DNA from: Chelydra serpentina
Lineage: Eukaryota; Chordata; Testudines; Chelydridae
DNA: 64,000 nt
Reading direction: 5' to 3'
Assembly: GCA_037349315.1 (NCBI GenBank)
Contig: JBAIAC010000027.1
Coordinates: 3,968,001 to 4,032,000 of the forward strand
The notes beneath the pieces were generated by a model. That model did no database searches. It saw only the letters and a program-made list of their open reading frames with translations, and was not told the DNA's origin. Shown piece after piece: positions 14,845 to 28,085 of this stretch (within the stretch, counting starts at the first letter, position 1; every line of letters starts with the position of its first letter). A program made the translations under genes and the position numbers.

Positions 14845-15150
14845 AGCTCTGCTGCTGCTTTGCTATATGATTCTGGGCAAGTTACTTTGGGGTAGATTTC
14901 TAAAGGGCTTGTCCTGATCCTACTGAGAGGGTATCTAGTTTGAACTTCCTTGCCTCCTTGGAAAAGGCCAGCCTCGGTGTCCCCATCTGTAAAACATGGC
15001 TTTATAGATGCCCTTTTCACAGGGGTGATGTGGATGAATTGGTTAGTTCGTAAAGGGCTGTAAGCTCTTCGGGGGACAGCCCGTCTGCATTGTTTGTACA
15101 GCACTGAGCTCAGCGAGGCCCCAGTTCTGATCAGGGATGATAATGCACTC
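14845..15150 (+). repeat. MIR-like SINE with L2-like tail
   Basis: The copy shows 'gattctgggcaagttact', then 'gtccccatctgtaaaac', 'cacaggggtgatgtgg' and a tail 'gtaagctcttcggggg' followed by 'tgtacagcactgagctc'. This is the MIR order with the L2-like 3' end widespread in turtles and crocodilians. Confidence 0.65.
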
Positions 15151-16738
15151 TGCGTTTGGTGCTGCTCGGTCCACACTGTGCTGTAAATCAGGCGCTGCTG
15201 CAATCCCATTGCTCCTGTAAGCCACTCAGGCTGATTTTTAAAAGTGGATTTCCCTCTCCCCCCCAAACTTGCTATCTGCTGCTCTTTACACTGGACTCTC
15301 TGCCTGGCGACAAAGCCCTAGGTAGGCTACTAACATATGGAAGCCAGTCACGAGCTGCTTGCCTTCTATTAAAATGGTCATGTTTCATTTTGGTGTTAAA
15401 CCACAACTATTTTCCTACATCGTGCTGACAGCAGACGTCCTGGAGAACTCAGACGTACCCAACCAGCCCAGTTATCTCAATCCCAGCTATCTTGGTATTG
15501 CTTGAGCTTGCGTAGTTTCCTTAGGGAGCAAATCATGTGGCGCCAACCAGATGGCAGCGGCACACCAGCCAAGCAGTAATGGCCACAAGTGTTTTCGTTT
15601 TAGTGCAAATGCCACATCATTTATTTTAAAGACAACAGCCACTTCATCTCTAATATTTTTCAGGCTTGTTTTTGACAGGCTTGCCTGTCAAGGTCACTTT
15701 TTAGAAACAAATTCTGTATTGGACAGGAGCAATCTTTCTATTTAGGGCACTGCTCTTGTCTTCATGTGCTTTTAGCTCTACTGGAGAAATTTGACAGCTT
15801 GCACGGTTCTTTCATGTGTTTGTGTGTCTGAGTGGGGACAATGCGGAGTGAATTGGTAGCTGGTTGATGGTATCCATCAATGTCAGCAATTGCATTTAAA
15901 TGTCTAAAGGAAAATTCCAACCCTTGAGCTGGTAAGTTGCAGAGCAGCATCTACAGAATTTTACTTTTGGTGGGAAACAAAGTAGAAATCGGGGTTTGTC
16001 ACGCGCTCAGCAAGTTCCGGCTAGGCCAGCATCGTTTGCAAGGCAAATAGCAAAACATGATCATGGAGAATTAAGAGGTCATTCATGAAAGGCTTGAGGC
16101 TTGTACTGAGGTTAAAATCTGTTTGTTTAGTGGGAGGGTGATTTGCCTTGTATACCTCCTCGGGAAAGCCTGCTGTAAAGCCACTGCTGGGCCACACGTC
16201 CATGGGGATGATCCGAGATACAGAAGATGAACATACAATGTTCTTTCACTGTTGTTTTAGGTTAAGCAGCCTCTACAGGCCCATGATTTTTAAGTCCAAA
16301 CTTTAGTGTAATAGGATCAAATATGGCTCTAAGTAATATTAGTTGTTGGTTTTTTTTAAGTCCATGGGTTAGCATGTCCTATAATTCTGGAGAAATGAGA
16401 ACAATGGACTGGTGCAATTCTAGACATGCTATAAATGACTCATCTGCGGTCACCTCGGCAAAAGGAAGACAGACACATTCAGAGCTCATCCAGATGCACA
16501 GTCTTAGCTACATTATTTAAAAGCCTTATTGTAAGGTTCTGTAGTTAATATGTGAACAACAAAATATCAAGTGGAAGCCATCCCAATGCAGCATGGTATA
16601 GAACTGCGTATTGGAAATGAAATTTTAATTTTAAAAAGACTGGATGAAGTTTTGAAACAGAATCACAAACAGGCTTCAGGGGTGAGCTCTGTCCCCCCCG
16701 TGCCGGATGGTTTGGTCTTTGGGACTGGTCCATGTACA

Positions 16739-16870
16739 TAGGTGCTGGAACTAGGACTGCTGGGTGCTGCCGCACCCCCTGGCCTGAAGTGGTTTCCATC
16801 ATATACAGAGTTTTCAGTTTGGTTCAATCGCTCTCAGCACTCCCACTATACAAATTGTTCCAGCCCCATG
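16739..16870. mobile_element. Inverted-repeat MITE
   Basis: The left end 'ataggtgctggaac' is mirrored by 'gttccagcccc' at the right end. The arm 'gctgggtgctgccgcacccc' is partly mirrored by 'gctctcagcactccc'. The structure and wording match a palindromic repeat common in turtle genomes, as I recall. No coding capacity. Confidence 0.5.
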
Positions 16871-17146
16871 GAAGTGATCTGGCACATTACTGGGATCCCG
16901 TTCCCCCTGTGTATGTCAAGGCATGGTGAAAGGCGGTCTCGGTCTAGATTATATCACATCTGCTAGCTCCCCTCTAAAGGGCATGCAACATTTCCTGGGT
17001 TCTGGGAAGTAAAAATTCTAGCTGTGTATCCCTTCACAATTCAGTACAAATGTCGCCTCTGTTTTTTCTCCTTTAACATTCAGAAAAGTCATTTTTGGCA
17101 CTGGGTTGCCTAGTACTATCGTAACGCCTGTACTTGATTTTTGCAG

Positions 17147-17225
17147 CGTGATCTCAAACAGCATACAGCTGTTAGTGCAGGACTTAGACGCAGCCTGTGA
17201 CCCGGCCCTCACCGCTATGAGCAAG
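17147..17225 (+). CDS. VPS53: VPS53 coding exon
   Basis: The exon follows TTTTTGCAG and ends before GTAGGT. After one base that completes the previous codon, it encodes [20 protein letters not shown] and ends LTAMSK on a codon boundary (residue 216 of the part seen here). It closely matches mammalian VPS53 as I recall it. Confidence 0.97.
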
Positions 17226-20200
17226 GTAGGTTTTTAAAAGAGGTAGCCTTAAGTCATGCTTTGCAGCTGTTGCTCAGTGACCCTGTTCAGTTTCACTCTG
17301 GATGTTTCCTTTGCCCCATTCTGAGAGTAATTGTGTGGTGCCGGCTTGGTTTTTAAAGCTGCCACCACTTTATAGCTCAGGTCATGCTTCATTTCCAGAC
17401 GAACTTTTGTGCGACTCCGGTAAGAGCTTCCATTTTCTCACACCGAAGCAAGCCCCACGAGCAATATAACGCTGTCAGTGAATGTTCATCCCTGTCCTTC
17501 CTTTTAGCTCTCAATGCTCGTGGGAATCTTTTGGGAGAAATCTGATTAGCTCTAAATGCCACATGCACTGTGTCTCACTTTCCCCTCCACACCCTCTGTC
17601 CAGGAGCTGTACCAAGCCTTTTCTAATGCTGGCCTGTGAATTGTCCGTCCGGAGGTACCCAAAGGGCAGCATAGGGCTGGGTTGTGCCCTGTCGCTTCTC
17701 TGATGCTCCCAGTGACGTGGCACTGTGACTAGAGAGGCCAGAAGCCTGACCTTTCTTTGAGTCACCAGCTCTTTGGGGTTTCGTGGCAGTGGCATTGTTC
17801 TCCTTTGCTCATCAGCCAAAACGTAGAGCTGTGTTTGTCTTGCCAAGGTGTTGTGAAAAGCCCAGATTGCTTTAGGCAGAGGTGAGGACGATGAAAGTAG
17901 ATTGAACTATGGGTTGGGTTTTCTCTCAATTAGAAACATTAAGCAGAGGTCTCCATTTTGTAGCATCGGCTTACTTCCTAACTGCCATGAGTTTTAATAG
18001 CATTCTGGTTCGTGATGTATTCCAGCTGCAACTACCCTCCACCCCCAGTTAGTGTGAGTTGGAATGCAGCTGCTAACAGAATTTGTACATGTCCCAAGTG
18101 GAAAGAGAATTTTTCCAGGAAAACAACACTACGTGGGGGAGGGGATTAGCACTTCAGGTGTTGCTTATGTGCCCTGTCAGTCCCTTAGATGCTCCTACCC
18201 CCACTAAGACAGTACGTCCGAATCCCTGAGCTTGGGTTGTTTATACCATAGCAAAACCACAGGACTGGGAAAGCAGCAGCAGGTCGGCCATTTATTTTTG
18301 TCTTTGGAACACCAGCAAAATGAAATCCATGTGATGGGAGTGATCGGCTATAAACAAGCTAAGCACTGCGACACATGCTAAGTAAATACCTGTCATTTGC
18401 ACACCCATTCCTCCATTTGCACCAGGCAGTTGCTTGTATGAGTTTTACTGGAATTTTGAAAGAGTTGGATTTGATATAAGAGTTGTTGTTTTTTTTTTTT
18501 TTACTTAAGATCTATTTATTACCTCTCTAGCTGAATAACAAAGACATTAATATTTGGAAGAGTAAAATTTCATTCTGTTATGGAGGGATGAAGGATGTGC
18601 CTATGAATTCACTCTTATTTTCCTATCATATGAATACATGTCTGTTCCAGAGCCTTTGTTCTTCCTTAGTTCAGATCTTTTACTGTAGATAAACCCTCAA
18701 ATCTGTGAGGCAGACTATTCTGGGTTCTTTTTAATTCTGAAACATGGCTGTTTTCTTGGGAAAGAATTTGTTAGAAATAGAAGCGAATTATGAAATACCC
18801 AAGCATGTAAGCATATATTGGCTTTATTATTTATAGAGAGATTTCACGCAGAAAATAAATAATGTGAATATCCATTTCAGACAGAAATGGTCCTGATTTT
18901 TCCTCTTATCTTGAGTATTTTGGGAAAATCTTAAGTGAAGATAGAACTCCACCTTCCAAAATGTGTAGCCTTTGGGTATCATCTTTTGCTTCTAAGTAGA
19001 TAGTTACTTTTAATAACTGCTTCCATAGCTATTGTGGGACACCACTTGCGTTTTATGATGTTTTCTCCTGGCCCTTCAATTTTAGAGGTGGTATTTATAA
19101 TTATAATTGGAATGCTCTAAGTATATGTGGTGCTGCAGAAAGGCATAAAGACAGCACTATCCAAGAGCTTAATCTGACTTGGATAAAAAGGGTACATTAG
19201 ACTAACAGTTAAAGAGCAAGAATGTGAGACACACCAATGGGAGGCAGTCAACTTTGGGCGAGTTCACGACAGAAGTGGATTTGAAGGAGAGGGAAGTTGT
19301 TGGCTGCAGTTGGATTTGGAAGACTCTTCGGGTACAGAGGTAGCATGAAAAGATGTAAAGAGAGTGAGAAAGAGATGAAAGTAGTTCGGGGACAGGCTTA
19401 GGAATATATGGGCTGGGTGGTATGACGAGATTTATTGTATCAACCAGAAACAGTATGTGATGGTAGGTACCTTAGATCAGTTAGACAAGGCGTCTTTTCC
19501 CCTAATGGCCTCATTGTGAAAGCCAAAAAGTAGATGGGGAAACCGTCTTGAAAGTTAGGATAAGGAACTTGACTTGGATGCAGAAAATGAGAAGAGACCG
19601 TGAAAAGCTTCAAATAGAGAGTGACCTGTGTGTGGAGCTGGAGAGACCCTTTGCCCAAGGGTATGTGCATGTGTCTGTATAGAATGTACACTGAACTAAC
19701 ACTCATAATACACATCTGCCAGCCGAAAAGCTGTGATTTGTAGTGCTGACATAACTCTCAAAGCTGAACATTTCTCAGTGAAAGGAACAAAACTTGCAAA
19801 ATAAACACTATTGCAGTGAAGTGACCACATTGCTGTAATATGAACTGCCTTCATCGGAACATTTGTTATAAATTTATATAATAAAAATCAAGGACTTCTG
19901 CAGCTCTAGTTACATAGCAAACTACCCGGGTTTTGCTGGAGGGTTTTTTTTTTTAGGATCTTTCAGAACTCTCAGCACAGTACGCTTTTATCCGTGCAAT
20001 TCTCAGTTGCTCATCCCTTATTCTCACATTGTCACATTTTCTCTCTTACACACACATGAGGTGAGACCTTCTATTTATGGTTTGTTTTTGACTGGTGTTG
20101 TACATGAACTTCTGGGGATATCCCAAGACAAACACAAATGGAAAAACCACTTGAGTCCTGAAGAGTAAATTTAAAATGACAGGAGAAAAGTTACCCTTTA

Positions 20201-20624
20201 CCAGAAAAATTGGGTTCATATTTCTTTGGATGACTTTTCAGTATGTGTGCGCACTGTTCCTTTTGTTGCAGCTACCGTTGTCCTATTGAAAAATGCGCAC
20301 ACACAGCTAATTTGAATTTACATTTTTAAAAGATTGGTCATCAGAATTGCTTTGGGAGTGAAACCCAGCAAAACCAGTTGTCTACAGCAGGGGGGAAAAG
20401 TGTTGCACTGTCGGCTAAGCAATACTCTTATGGTTGTTCTAGATGTGCTCTGCATATCCTGACCATGCGTTCATTTTAAATTACCATCGGTGGGGAAGAT
20501 GTGGTGCTGGGAATGTGTGAAAGTGTGACAAGGAAACCATTACTAGGTGTATTTCTTCAGAAGGTTGCTGAAGAGCAGTTGGACTAGTCTGAACAATCCC
20601 TCCAATGGGAGGTTGGCAGAGTAA

Positions 20625-20680
20625 GGGTACGTCTACACTACAGAATTAGGTCGAAATTATAGAAGTCGATAGAGTTACAA
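20625..20680 (+). mobile_element. Truncated MITE end, Harbinger-like
   Basis: After a TAA at 20622-20624, the sequence starts GGGTACGTCTACACTAC and continues 'agaattaggtcgaa', the left end of a common turtle MITE. The homology fades after about 55 bases and no right end was found. Confidence 0.6.
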
Positions 20681-21951
20681 ACTACTGAACAGGCAGTGAG
20701 AAAAACGTTCCCTCTTACCTACTGAGTGCATGTGTGTTTCTCTTCAGTTTTAACTAAAAAGGCTTTGTATGGGACGTATGTAGACTCTGCCACTAGACAC
20801 TGGAGATTTGGTTACTCTAACCCACTAAGTCACCTATGCCCCATATCATTTGCATGGAGTTGAATCTGGAAAGTCATATAGAACAAAGCATCTGTAATAA
20901 GATTAAAAATAGCAGGGGAGCAATACATGCAGATCTGGGGCTTAGGCAAGCAAGTTTGAAGTTAGATCCTATGCAAACGCATCTCTCAAAGGAAACAAAA
21001 ATAGTTATCTTTCTTCCGCCCCCCCGCCCCCCAAAGTATGTGCAGTTTTCCATCCTGATTTTCTTTTGTTCCGGTCATTCATAATTCATCTTAATGGCTT
21101 CCTTGAACGTTAGGGCCGCAGTGCTAACCAGTTACCTGGAACCATAATGCAACATGGAATCGTGAGTGCTTACCGTCACTCATTAAATGTGCGTGTACGA
21201 TAAGAGGACTAAGCAGCACCTCTTTGGACATTCTTAGTCCTCAGGGGAAATTGCTATGAACAAAGATGTCTTGCCAGGGACATCAAGACCTCAACTGTTC
21301 ACCTCCTTTCAGAAGGTTTCTGCTGTATGTTTTGAACTTTGTCAAAGCAGTCAAACGTCTTACTAAAGGCAGCTATTCAGTTGTACTTCGACTGAAGGTA
21401 TAGGAAAATGAGAAGGGGGATGGAGTCATTATTCTTTTGCTGCTGTATAGTTTTATGTATGCATTTCAGATGAGCTGGAGTCTTGCATTCTAGCCTTCCA
21501 CACCGGTAACATTAGGAGGTTTGCTGCCAGCTAAGCTCATGTGAAATGTTTCTGAGTTGCTCTGTTTTTTTTCATCTTTTTCATCTAGCTGTCCTCAGCC
21601 TAACCCGTGTTAATGCTCCTACTTCGATACAGGCGTCAAGCCTTTTTCCAACCTTGCAGTCAATTTCTTAAAGGCCCAGAATCAGGATTTATGGGAGCTG
21701 TTGAAAAGAAACTTTCAGCCAGGCTGGAGTGTCCCCTTAACTTACACCAAAAGCTGTTTATCCCTGTGCTCTGCCCATGTGCATGTTTACACCCTTCCAC
21801 CACCCATAAGCACTGGTACATATTCCCACCTCAACTCTGTATTTTGATACATTAGGGCCATTCTAGCGCTTCTTTCTTCACGTCTTCTCTATTGTTTAAC
21901 AGGCTCTGTGGTTCTTAGACAACAAATAACTGTAATTTAATGAGAAAATAA

Positions 21952-22233
21952 GGGCAGGTCTACACTACGGGGGAGGGGGTCGATGTAAGGTACGCAACTT
22001 CAGCTACGTGAATAACGTAGCTGAAGTCGATGTACCTCGTGCGACTTACCTCGCTGTGAGGACGCTGCAGTGTCGAAGGCTGGCACTCCTCCGTCGACTC
22101 CGCTTCCACCTCGCCGCAGCCGCGGCGACAGGGAGCGCGTTCTGGGATCGATTTATCGCGTCTAGACGCGAAAAATCGATCCCCAAAAGATCGATTGCTA
22201 CCCGCCAAATCGGCGGGTAGTGTAGACTAGCCC
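21952..22233 (+). mobile_element. MITE, Harbinger-like, 282 bp
   Basis: The ends are GGGCAGGTCTACACTAC and GTAGTGTAGACTAGCCC, terminal inverted repeats with one mismatch. It is flanked by TAA (21949-21951) and CAA (22234-22236), a 3-bp target duplication with one change, as for PIF/Harbinger elements. Inside are hairpins: 'cttcagctacg' with 'cgtagctgaag', 'gatcgattt' with 'aaatcgatc', and 'ctacccgcc' with 'ggcgggtag'. It is CpG-rich compared with the flanks and has no coding capacity. Confidence 0.8.
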
Positions 22234-22455
22234 CAAGTCTTAGTGTCTCTGCCAAGGTTTTGGTCATCAGTCGGCTGACACATAGGGCCGCCTGGTTAAA
22301 GAATTATGGTGACTTTTTCCTGGAGACTCTCTACAGAGCTTTGTAAAGGCTGGATTGGTAAAAGCCAGCGCTCACTTCAATACTCTAAACTGCTATGTAT
22401 TTTTACATTGTCTAAAGCCTAATGAATTAAGAGGTCTTTTTCCCCCCTCGTGCAG

Positions 22456-22604
22456 ATGCAGTGGCAGAATGTGGAGCATGTTGGCGACCAGAGTCCTTAT
22501 GTCACGTCCGTTATTCTTCATATTAAGCAGAATGTTCCCATCATCCGTGACAATCTGGCCTCCACGAGAAAATACTTCACTCAGTTCTGTATTAAATTTG
22601 GCAA
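22456..22604 (+). CDS. VPS53: VPS53 coding exon
   Basis: The exon follows CTCGTGCAG and ends before GTAAGT. It encodes [19 protein letters not shown], then [20 protein letters not shown] and FTQFCIKFG, plus two bases completed by the next exon. The first Met is internal to VPS53, not a start. The residues fit the conserved C-terminal helical bundle of the protein. Confidence 0.97.
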
Positions 22605-25600
22605 GTAAGTCACTGCCTGTCTCGGTGTTCTCTGGTAATTCTGGTTGTGGCTAGCCTGGTTATGGACCTGCCTTTTAGTACGTTATATCAGTGGCTTTTG
22701 ACATATAGGTCAAGAGCTTCCCATGTCTAAGGGAATGGGGTCACCTGCAGCTGTCAGTGAGATTGTGGGGTGCTTCCATTCCTTGTCTTGAGTCTCCTGC
22801 TGAAGCAGATTTGCTCAGTCGTCTGCACTGGTTCCGTCTCACATGCCCGGACCAGCCCGTAAACGATTTTAATGGTCGCTGGAGCACCGCTTTCTAAGTG
22901 CAGAGCTTTCTGGGGTGGGCCTCTGCGAAAGACCCGTTTTGAGTGACTGAATGTGGAGTCCCAGTGCAGGAGAGGTTGACAATCCGTATTTGGTGGATAT
23001 TTAAAAGAACACTTCAGCTCCGTTAAGGGAATCTCTTTTCCTTGGTATAAACCTGTGCCGGCTCCCAACTCTCATGACAATTCTTCTCCTAATAACACAT
23101 TTTTTAAACACGCAGCAGGCTGTGAAGCTGCATTTAACTAGAAGTGTAAACACAGTGCACAATCCTGTCCTAGAGCTGCTTATTTGTGCAAAGACAGTGA
23201 TCAGTACAGACTGGAAATGCACCTCAGGTATGTGGAGCCATTGTGATGATCTGCTTCCTGAAGAATAAGACTGGCTTTTTTGGAGTTGGGGGCCCAGCTC
23301 CCACTGATTTTCATTGCAGTTGAGTGCCCACCTCTCTTAGACCCCCTTTAAAATCCCAGCTTCTGAGTCTTATTTAGAGCCTTTTTAGAGCCCTGTTTCT
23401 TAGAGCCAAATTACCTTTGAAGGGATTATGCGCAAATTCTTTTAAACTCTCTTTTGTTCGTCTGAGACCAAACAAACACTGCAGGTCTATGACCCAGGAA
23501 AAAGCTGTTAAAGGCCATGGTACAGCTGCTGGCTGTCGAGTTCTGCATGGCTAGACCAGCAGAAGACATGAGCGGGGAACACTGCATATGCCATATTTCA
23601 TACTTTAAAATACCTAAACAGTTCATTCAGTTCTAATAAGCTAATCTCTCCAAAGTAAATGGTATAGACTTGCAGTTACTGTGTGGCTGTTAGAATCAGA
23701 GCTTCGGTTTCTACTGCAGCAGAAAAGGATGTAGTGGGATGTCTTGAGAGCCATTAGCTTCTGCAGCAGGGTGGATGGCCTGAGAGTTTCACTCCCTTTT
23801 CTGTCTGAGTGCTCATTAGTTTGCATTAAGGAGCAGTTACTGATAAATCAGATTATGACACTGCCCATAATCACTGTTCGAAACGCTGTCTCCGAAAATT
23901 TATTGCGCAGAAGCCTCCTATGTGGTTCCACTTGAATTTTATATAGCTAACATGGTGATAAATGAAAAATCCATTTACTCAGCTGTTCACAGCACTGTCT
24001 TAATACCTTGGCTTACTTGCCTCCCGTTAAACTTTATTGCTAAGCACATACCAAGTGAATTGTGGATAAAGCACCCAGCTCTCCCATCTGGGATGAGTTC
24101 ACATCTAAGCTGGAATGAGTGAGTGGATCAAAGTTTGTTCCTTGGTAGACCTTAGAAAACTTCAAAACTACCACTCAAAAGACCTCTGAATACAACTGTG
24201 GACCTACTCCAACGTCCCTTTAAGTTGAGAGAGAGTCCTGTTATCTTCACTGGGCTCTGGATCAGGCCCTGCATGTGAAAATTCAGCTCCTTTCGTACTC
24301 CTGGTCATGATGATTTTGCCAATATTTACATTTGAAGTCTTTTTTGTAAGACTTGCTTCTAAACAGAACCACTACACTAGTTAATTATACTTTGATCTTT
24401 CTCAGCACCCATGTGACATTTTAATACCTACCCATATCTGGGTGCCTTTAAAGACTCTCAATCCATAGAGTATTAACGTTCTAGGCTGATCTGTCTAGTA
24501 GACATTGTACCTTTTATGTGCTACACAACACTGAAAATCCTGTTTGCATTTTGAGTTTGAAACATCTGTATCTTTTTGCACTGGCAGCCACTTTTTAAAT
24601 CTAATTGTATTGCACTAGGGCTGGTTTTGAGTTACAGGACCATGCGGGGGAGAGAGTTTCTAAAGCTGCAAAACTTAAAACCAGCTCAAGAAATTTGAAC
24701 CAAATTTGGAGGAAGAAAATTCCTCACCAGGGACCTGATATGTCTTTCAGTGTATGCCATCTTTTCCCCTTTTTGGCCAAGACACACACACTCCCTAAAT
24801 AGACTGGTGTAGTAGAAATTCAGGATGACACTTAAGAGCAACACCAATGAACCCCTCTCTTACATTCTTACAGTACCTAAATCACTCCCCTATTAAATGA
24901 AAAATATAGTGTGGAGGAAGAGGCTTCCACATCTGTATGAACATTTGCTCAACCTACCTTTGGAAGTTGCAAGGAGATTGGAACTGAGAAATGGGGGATA
25001 GAAACCCTGGCGTGTGATAAGGCTTTTAAAGGTGATCATCTTTTCCTCTGCCCCAGATTGGCTCGGTGTTAGCTACGTACAGTAGCATGTTGTGGATAAT
25101 TAGAGTGCAAATTTTCCTAATGACTTGGAGGGACTTTGATCAGGCATTCAGTGAGCAGAATTATGTGAAAGAAGATTGTGACATTCAGGCAGCATATGAT
25201 AGAATTGAAGCAGCCTGGAGTAAATCTTGTTGATTCAGAGAGAGCGGCTGATCTGAACTTCAGAAGGTTATTTAAACCTAAGTAATTCTCTGTTGCTAGT
25301 GACTCAAGAACAGCTGGATGCTTTAAACAACGTTCTGTAGCAGCTCATCTCCTCTAAAACAAACGTACTGTGGTTACATCTCTGTCTGTCTTGCTTAGTG
25401 AGGTATTGTCTTTAATGCATCATCAGTGCAAGGGATTAGGAAAACACAAGCTTGGCAAATCTACTCCTGCAGGATGGGAGCCTTTCAAGTGCTGTGGTTT
25501 CTGTTTTCAGGCTCCTAATCTTTCTTGCTCTGCTTTATTATTACCTTGGGGACCAGTCTGCTTGTACAAAGTGTTTGGATATGATTTTATAACTCAAACT

Positions 25601-27210
25601 GTAAATGAGTTGTGGCATTAAAATGTAGATCTCGGAGTACAGTGGAGCAAATTTTTCAAAGCGCTTAAACCATGCACAGAGAATATGCAGTTGAATAAAT
25701 ATATATTCATCTTATCGGGACGTGCTATAGGGGAGTCGAGCTTTGGAGCTGACTTTCGGAATTGTGCTGTCTAGGCCTTCGGAGACCAGAAGCTCAGATG
25801 AGCTGAGATTCTCAGTCATGCTGTAGCACTCTTGATGGCTTCTGCCAGCCAACACATGGAAGAGGGGTAGTGTCACTCATCTTACCCACCCTGCTGGACA
25901 TGAGAAGCTGTTTCCAGTTAGACAAGGCATAATATCATATAACAGGCAGCATCCAGGGGTGGAAAGGTCACTCCCTGCCCCCTTCTGTGCTCATTGCAGG
26001 GACAGCAGGTGGCTATTCTCTGACGCCTTGAAATTTTCATGCTAAGCAAAACCTCCCCTATTGAAGATTATGGCTGGACAACTCAAAGGGGGAATCCTTG
26101 GGTCCCGTGAATGCAGATTCCCTACCTGAAATGCTGCAGAATTAAGCAATGTCACTGTCTCCCATATGCAACGTGGAAGTATCGAACACCAGACCTGCCC
26201 TTGGGTTAGACCTACACGTGAGATCAAAGATGCATGTAATCTTGCACGTTCCTCCATTTGCAGTGAACTGTCCGTTTTATAGGCTCGCATAAACTCCAGC
26301 TGTTTTTGTCTCTCTAATTGGCCTTTGGGATTTATACACCTGAAAAATGGACTTATGAGACAGATAACTTTCATCTTTGCTTTAATGTTTTCCTGCAGTA
26401 GGGGCTGGTGTTTGTTTTTCCTACCGTTGTTTATGCTGTGTTGCCAAGGCTAGTTTTCTCATGTGGCCAGACTGAAAGCCATTTGGGGGCAGCCCCGGAG
26501 CTTGTTCTCAGTAATGATTTTAAAATTGCTCCCCATTGAGGCTCCCCTCCCATCCAGGCAAAGATTATTCATTGTGAGAGGCCACGGCCATGAGTTGAAA
26601 AGAGAGCGGAGAAAATTCTTCTGTTGAAAAAGTTTCTTTCCTTCAACAGTGTTTTGCTCATTTCATGAGTGCTTTGCATGTGCTGCAGACACACAGCGTG
26701 TGTCATTCTGACCTGAGTGAGGGCAAGAAGAAATTACCTGGCGAGAATAACTGGTGGCAGGACAAAGAGGGTCTTGGCCAGGCTGCTTCCTTCACGGCAT
26801 GGAAATAAATAGCTTGACAGATGCAAAGGGAAAACCAAACTGAATTCCAGTCACTGCAGTAAGTGGAGCTTTCTGCAAGGGGAAAGAAAACAGACCAACT
26901 CAAACAAAATACAGGACCGAGCCGTTAAAGTCTAAACCTGTCGCTGGGTCCCAGACATGGGACAGGAAACATGAGACATGCAGGTGTTCAGCCAAATGGA
27001 GGCCTGGTGAAGGAAGCCAAGTAAATGATGAGTGAGCGAACAAGAGGAAAAGGGGGCGTTCGTGATGTGGTCCTATCAAACTGCTCATCAGGGTCCAGAT
27101 AACTTCCTTTTGCTTGTGCTAGCCACTCTCCTTGAGTTCGGCTACTGAATGCATCGAGTGCAGCCCTGTGGTTTTATTGGTGAGTATTGTGGGCCTGAGT
27201 CTGATTTGCA

Positions 27211-27254
27211 TTAAGGCCCCTTTACATCACTCTAGCAGCATAAAGGGGCCTTAA
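27211..27254. repeat. Perfect 14-bp stem-loop
   Basis: TTAAGGCCCCTTTA at 27211-27224 is exactly reverse-complemented by TAAAGGGGCCTTAA at 27241-27254, with a 16-base loop. The arms read like the core of a small palindromic repeat. Confidence 0.75.
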
Positions 27255-27837
27255 CAAGGGTGTTACTGCCGGGGTGGGGTAAAGGTGGTGTAACTGGGTG
27301 GTGTCCTGTGTTGCTTGGCCCTTTGATTGTCACCACGTGTAAAATTCAGACATGCATAAAATACTGAAACATACATGTAATGTGTCTTCTGTGTGTTTTA
27401 TTTTTGATACATTGTGGCATAGACACAGTAATACCTTAACCATGTCTTCTGGACTGAGGGGTCAACCAGTGAGATCCCACCTAAGCAAACATTTGAGAAC
27501 AGCTTTTTCACCCTCGAAACATATACCCAAATGTATCCCTTTGGCAGTGTTAGGGAGGGGGCTGATGAGCCCTAGAATAACCGTCCACCTGCTGGGAGAC
27601 CATCCCTGGGAGCATGGCGCTTCAGAGGGTGCCAGATTGACAAGGAAAACACGTTTAACATTGATAAGACTTTCCTTCTCAAGGAGGGGAGAGGGGAGAA
27701 GCTCTGTTTCCATTATAAAAATCACCACCTCCAAAACCTAAAATCAAGAAAAAACAGAAACCTAACCCAGAAAAATCTACGTCATACCCTGTATCGTTCA
27801 GGGTGGGCTTGTGTTTAAGCACTTGTGTTTAAGTTAA

Positions 27838-28085
27838 TCAGAAGATCTGGATTCAGTTCCCAGCTCTGCTAAAGATTGACCATGTGACATAAAATCTTGC
27901 AGGTTCCTTTCTCTAGCTGTAAAATGGGGGTAGTAAAGCTGCCTTTCTTCCCACCTTTTGTCTTATCTGCGTGGACTGTAAGATCTTTGGGACAGGGACT
28001 TTCTCTTACTTTGTGTATCTGTACAGCACCTCACACAGTGGATCTCTGATCTTGGTGGGAATCTCATGATACTTCTGTAATACTT
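27838..28085 (+). repeat. MIR-like SINE with L2-like tail
   Basis: Reads 'gatctggattcagttccc', then 'agctgtaaaatggggg', 'tgtaagatctttgggacag' and 'gtacagcacctcacacag', the full MIR order ending in the L2-like tail common in turtles and archosaurs. Confidence 0.7.

Larger units (their letters stand above)
12978..17146 (+). other. VPS53: VPS53 intron
   Basis: A 4.2-kb intron. It holds MIR-like SINE pieces at 13545-13705 (minus) and 14845-15150 (plus) and an inverted-repeat element near 16739-16870. The 190-codon frame at 14694-15266 overlaps the MIR copy and is not a gene. Confidence 0.7.
17226..22455 (+). other. VPS53: VPS53 intron
   Basis: A 5.2-kb intron. Two MITE copies with TAA target sites are visible, a truncated one at 20625-20680 and a complete one at 21952-22233. 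There is a T run near 18488. The remaining sequence shows no recognisable gene or repeat. Confidence 0.7.

Noticed and set aside
14694..15266. 190-codon minus-strand frame
   Set aside because: It overlaps a MIR-like SINE and shows no domain; chance open frame.
22456..22458. ATG at the start of a VPS53 exon as an alternative translation start
   Set aside because: It directly follows a splice acceptor and is an internal Met codon of the conserved VPS53 frame.
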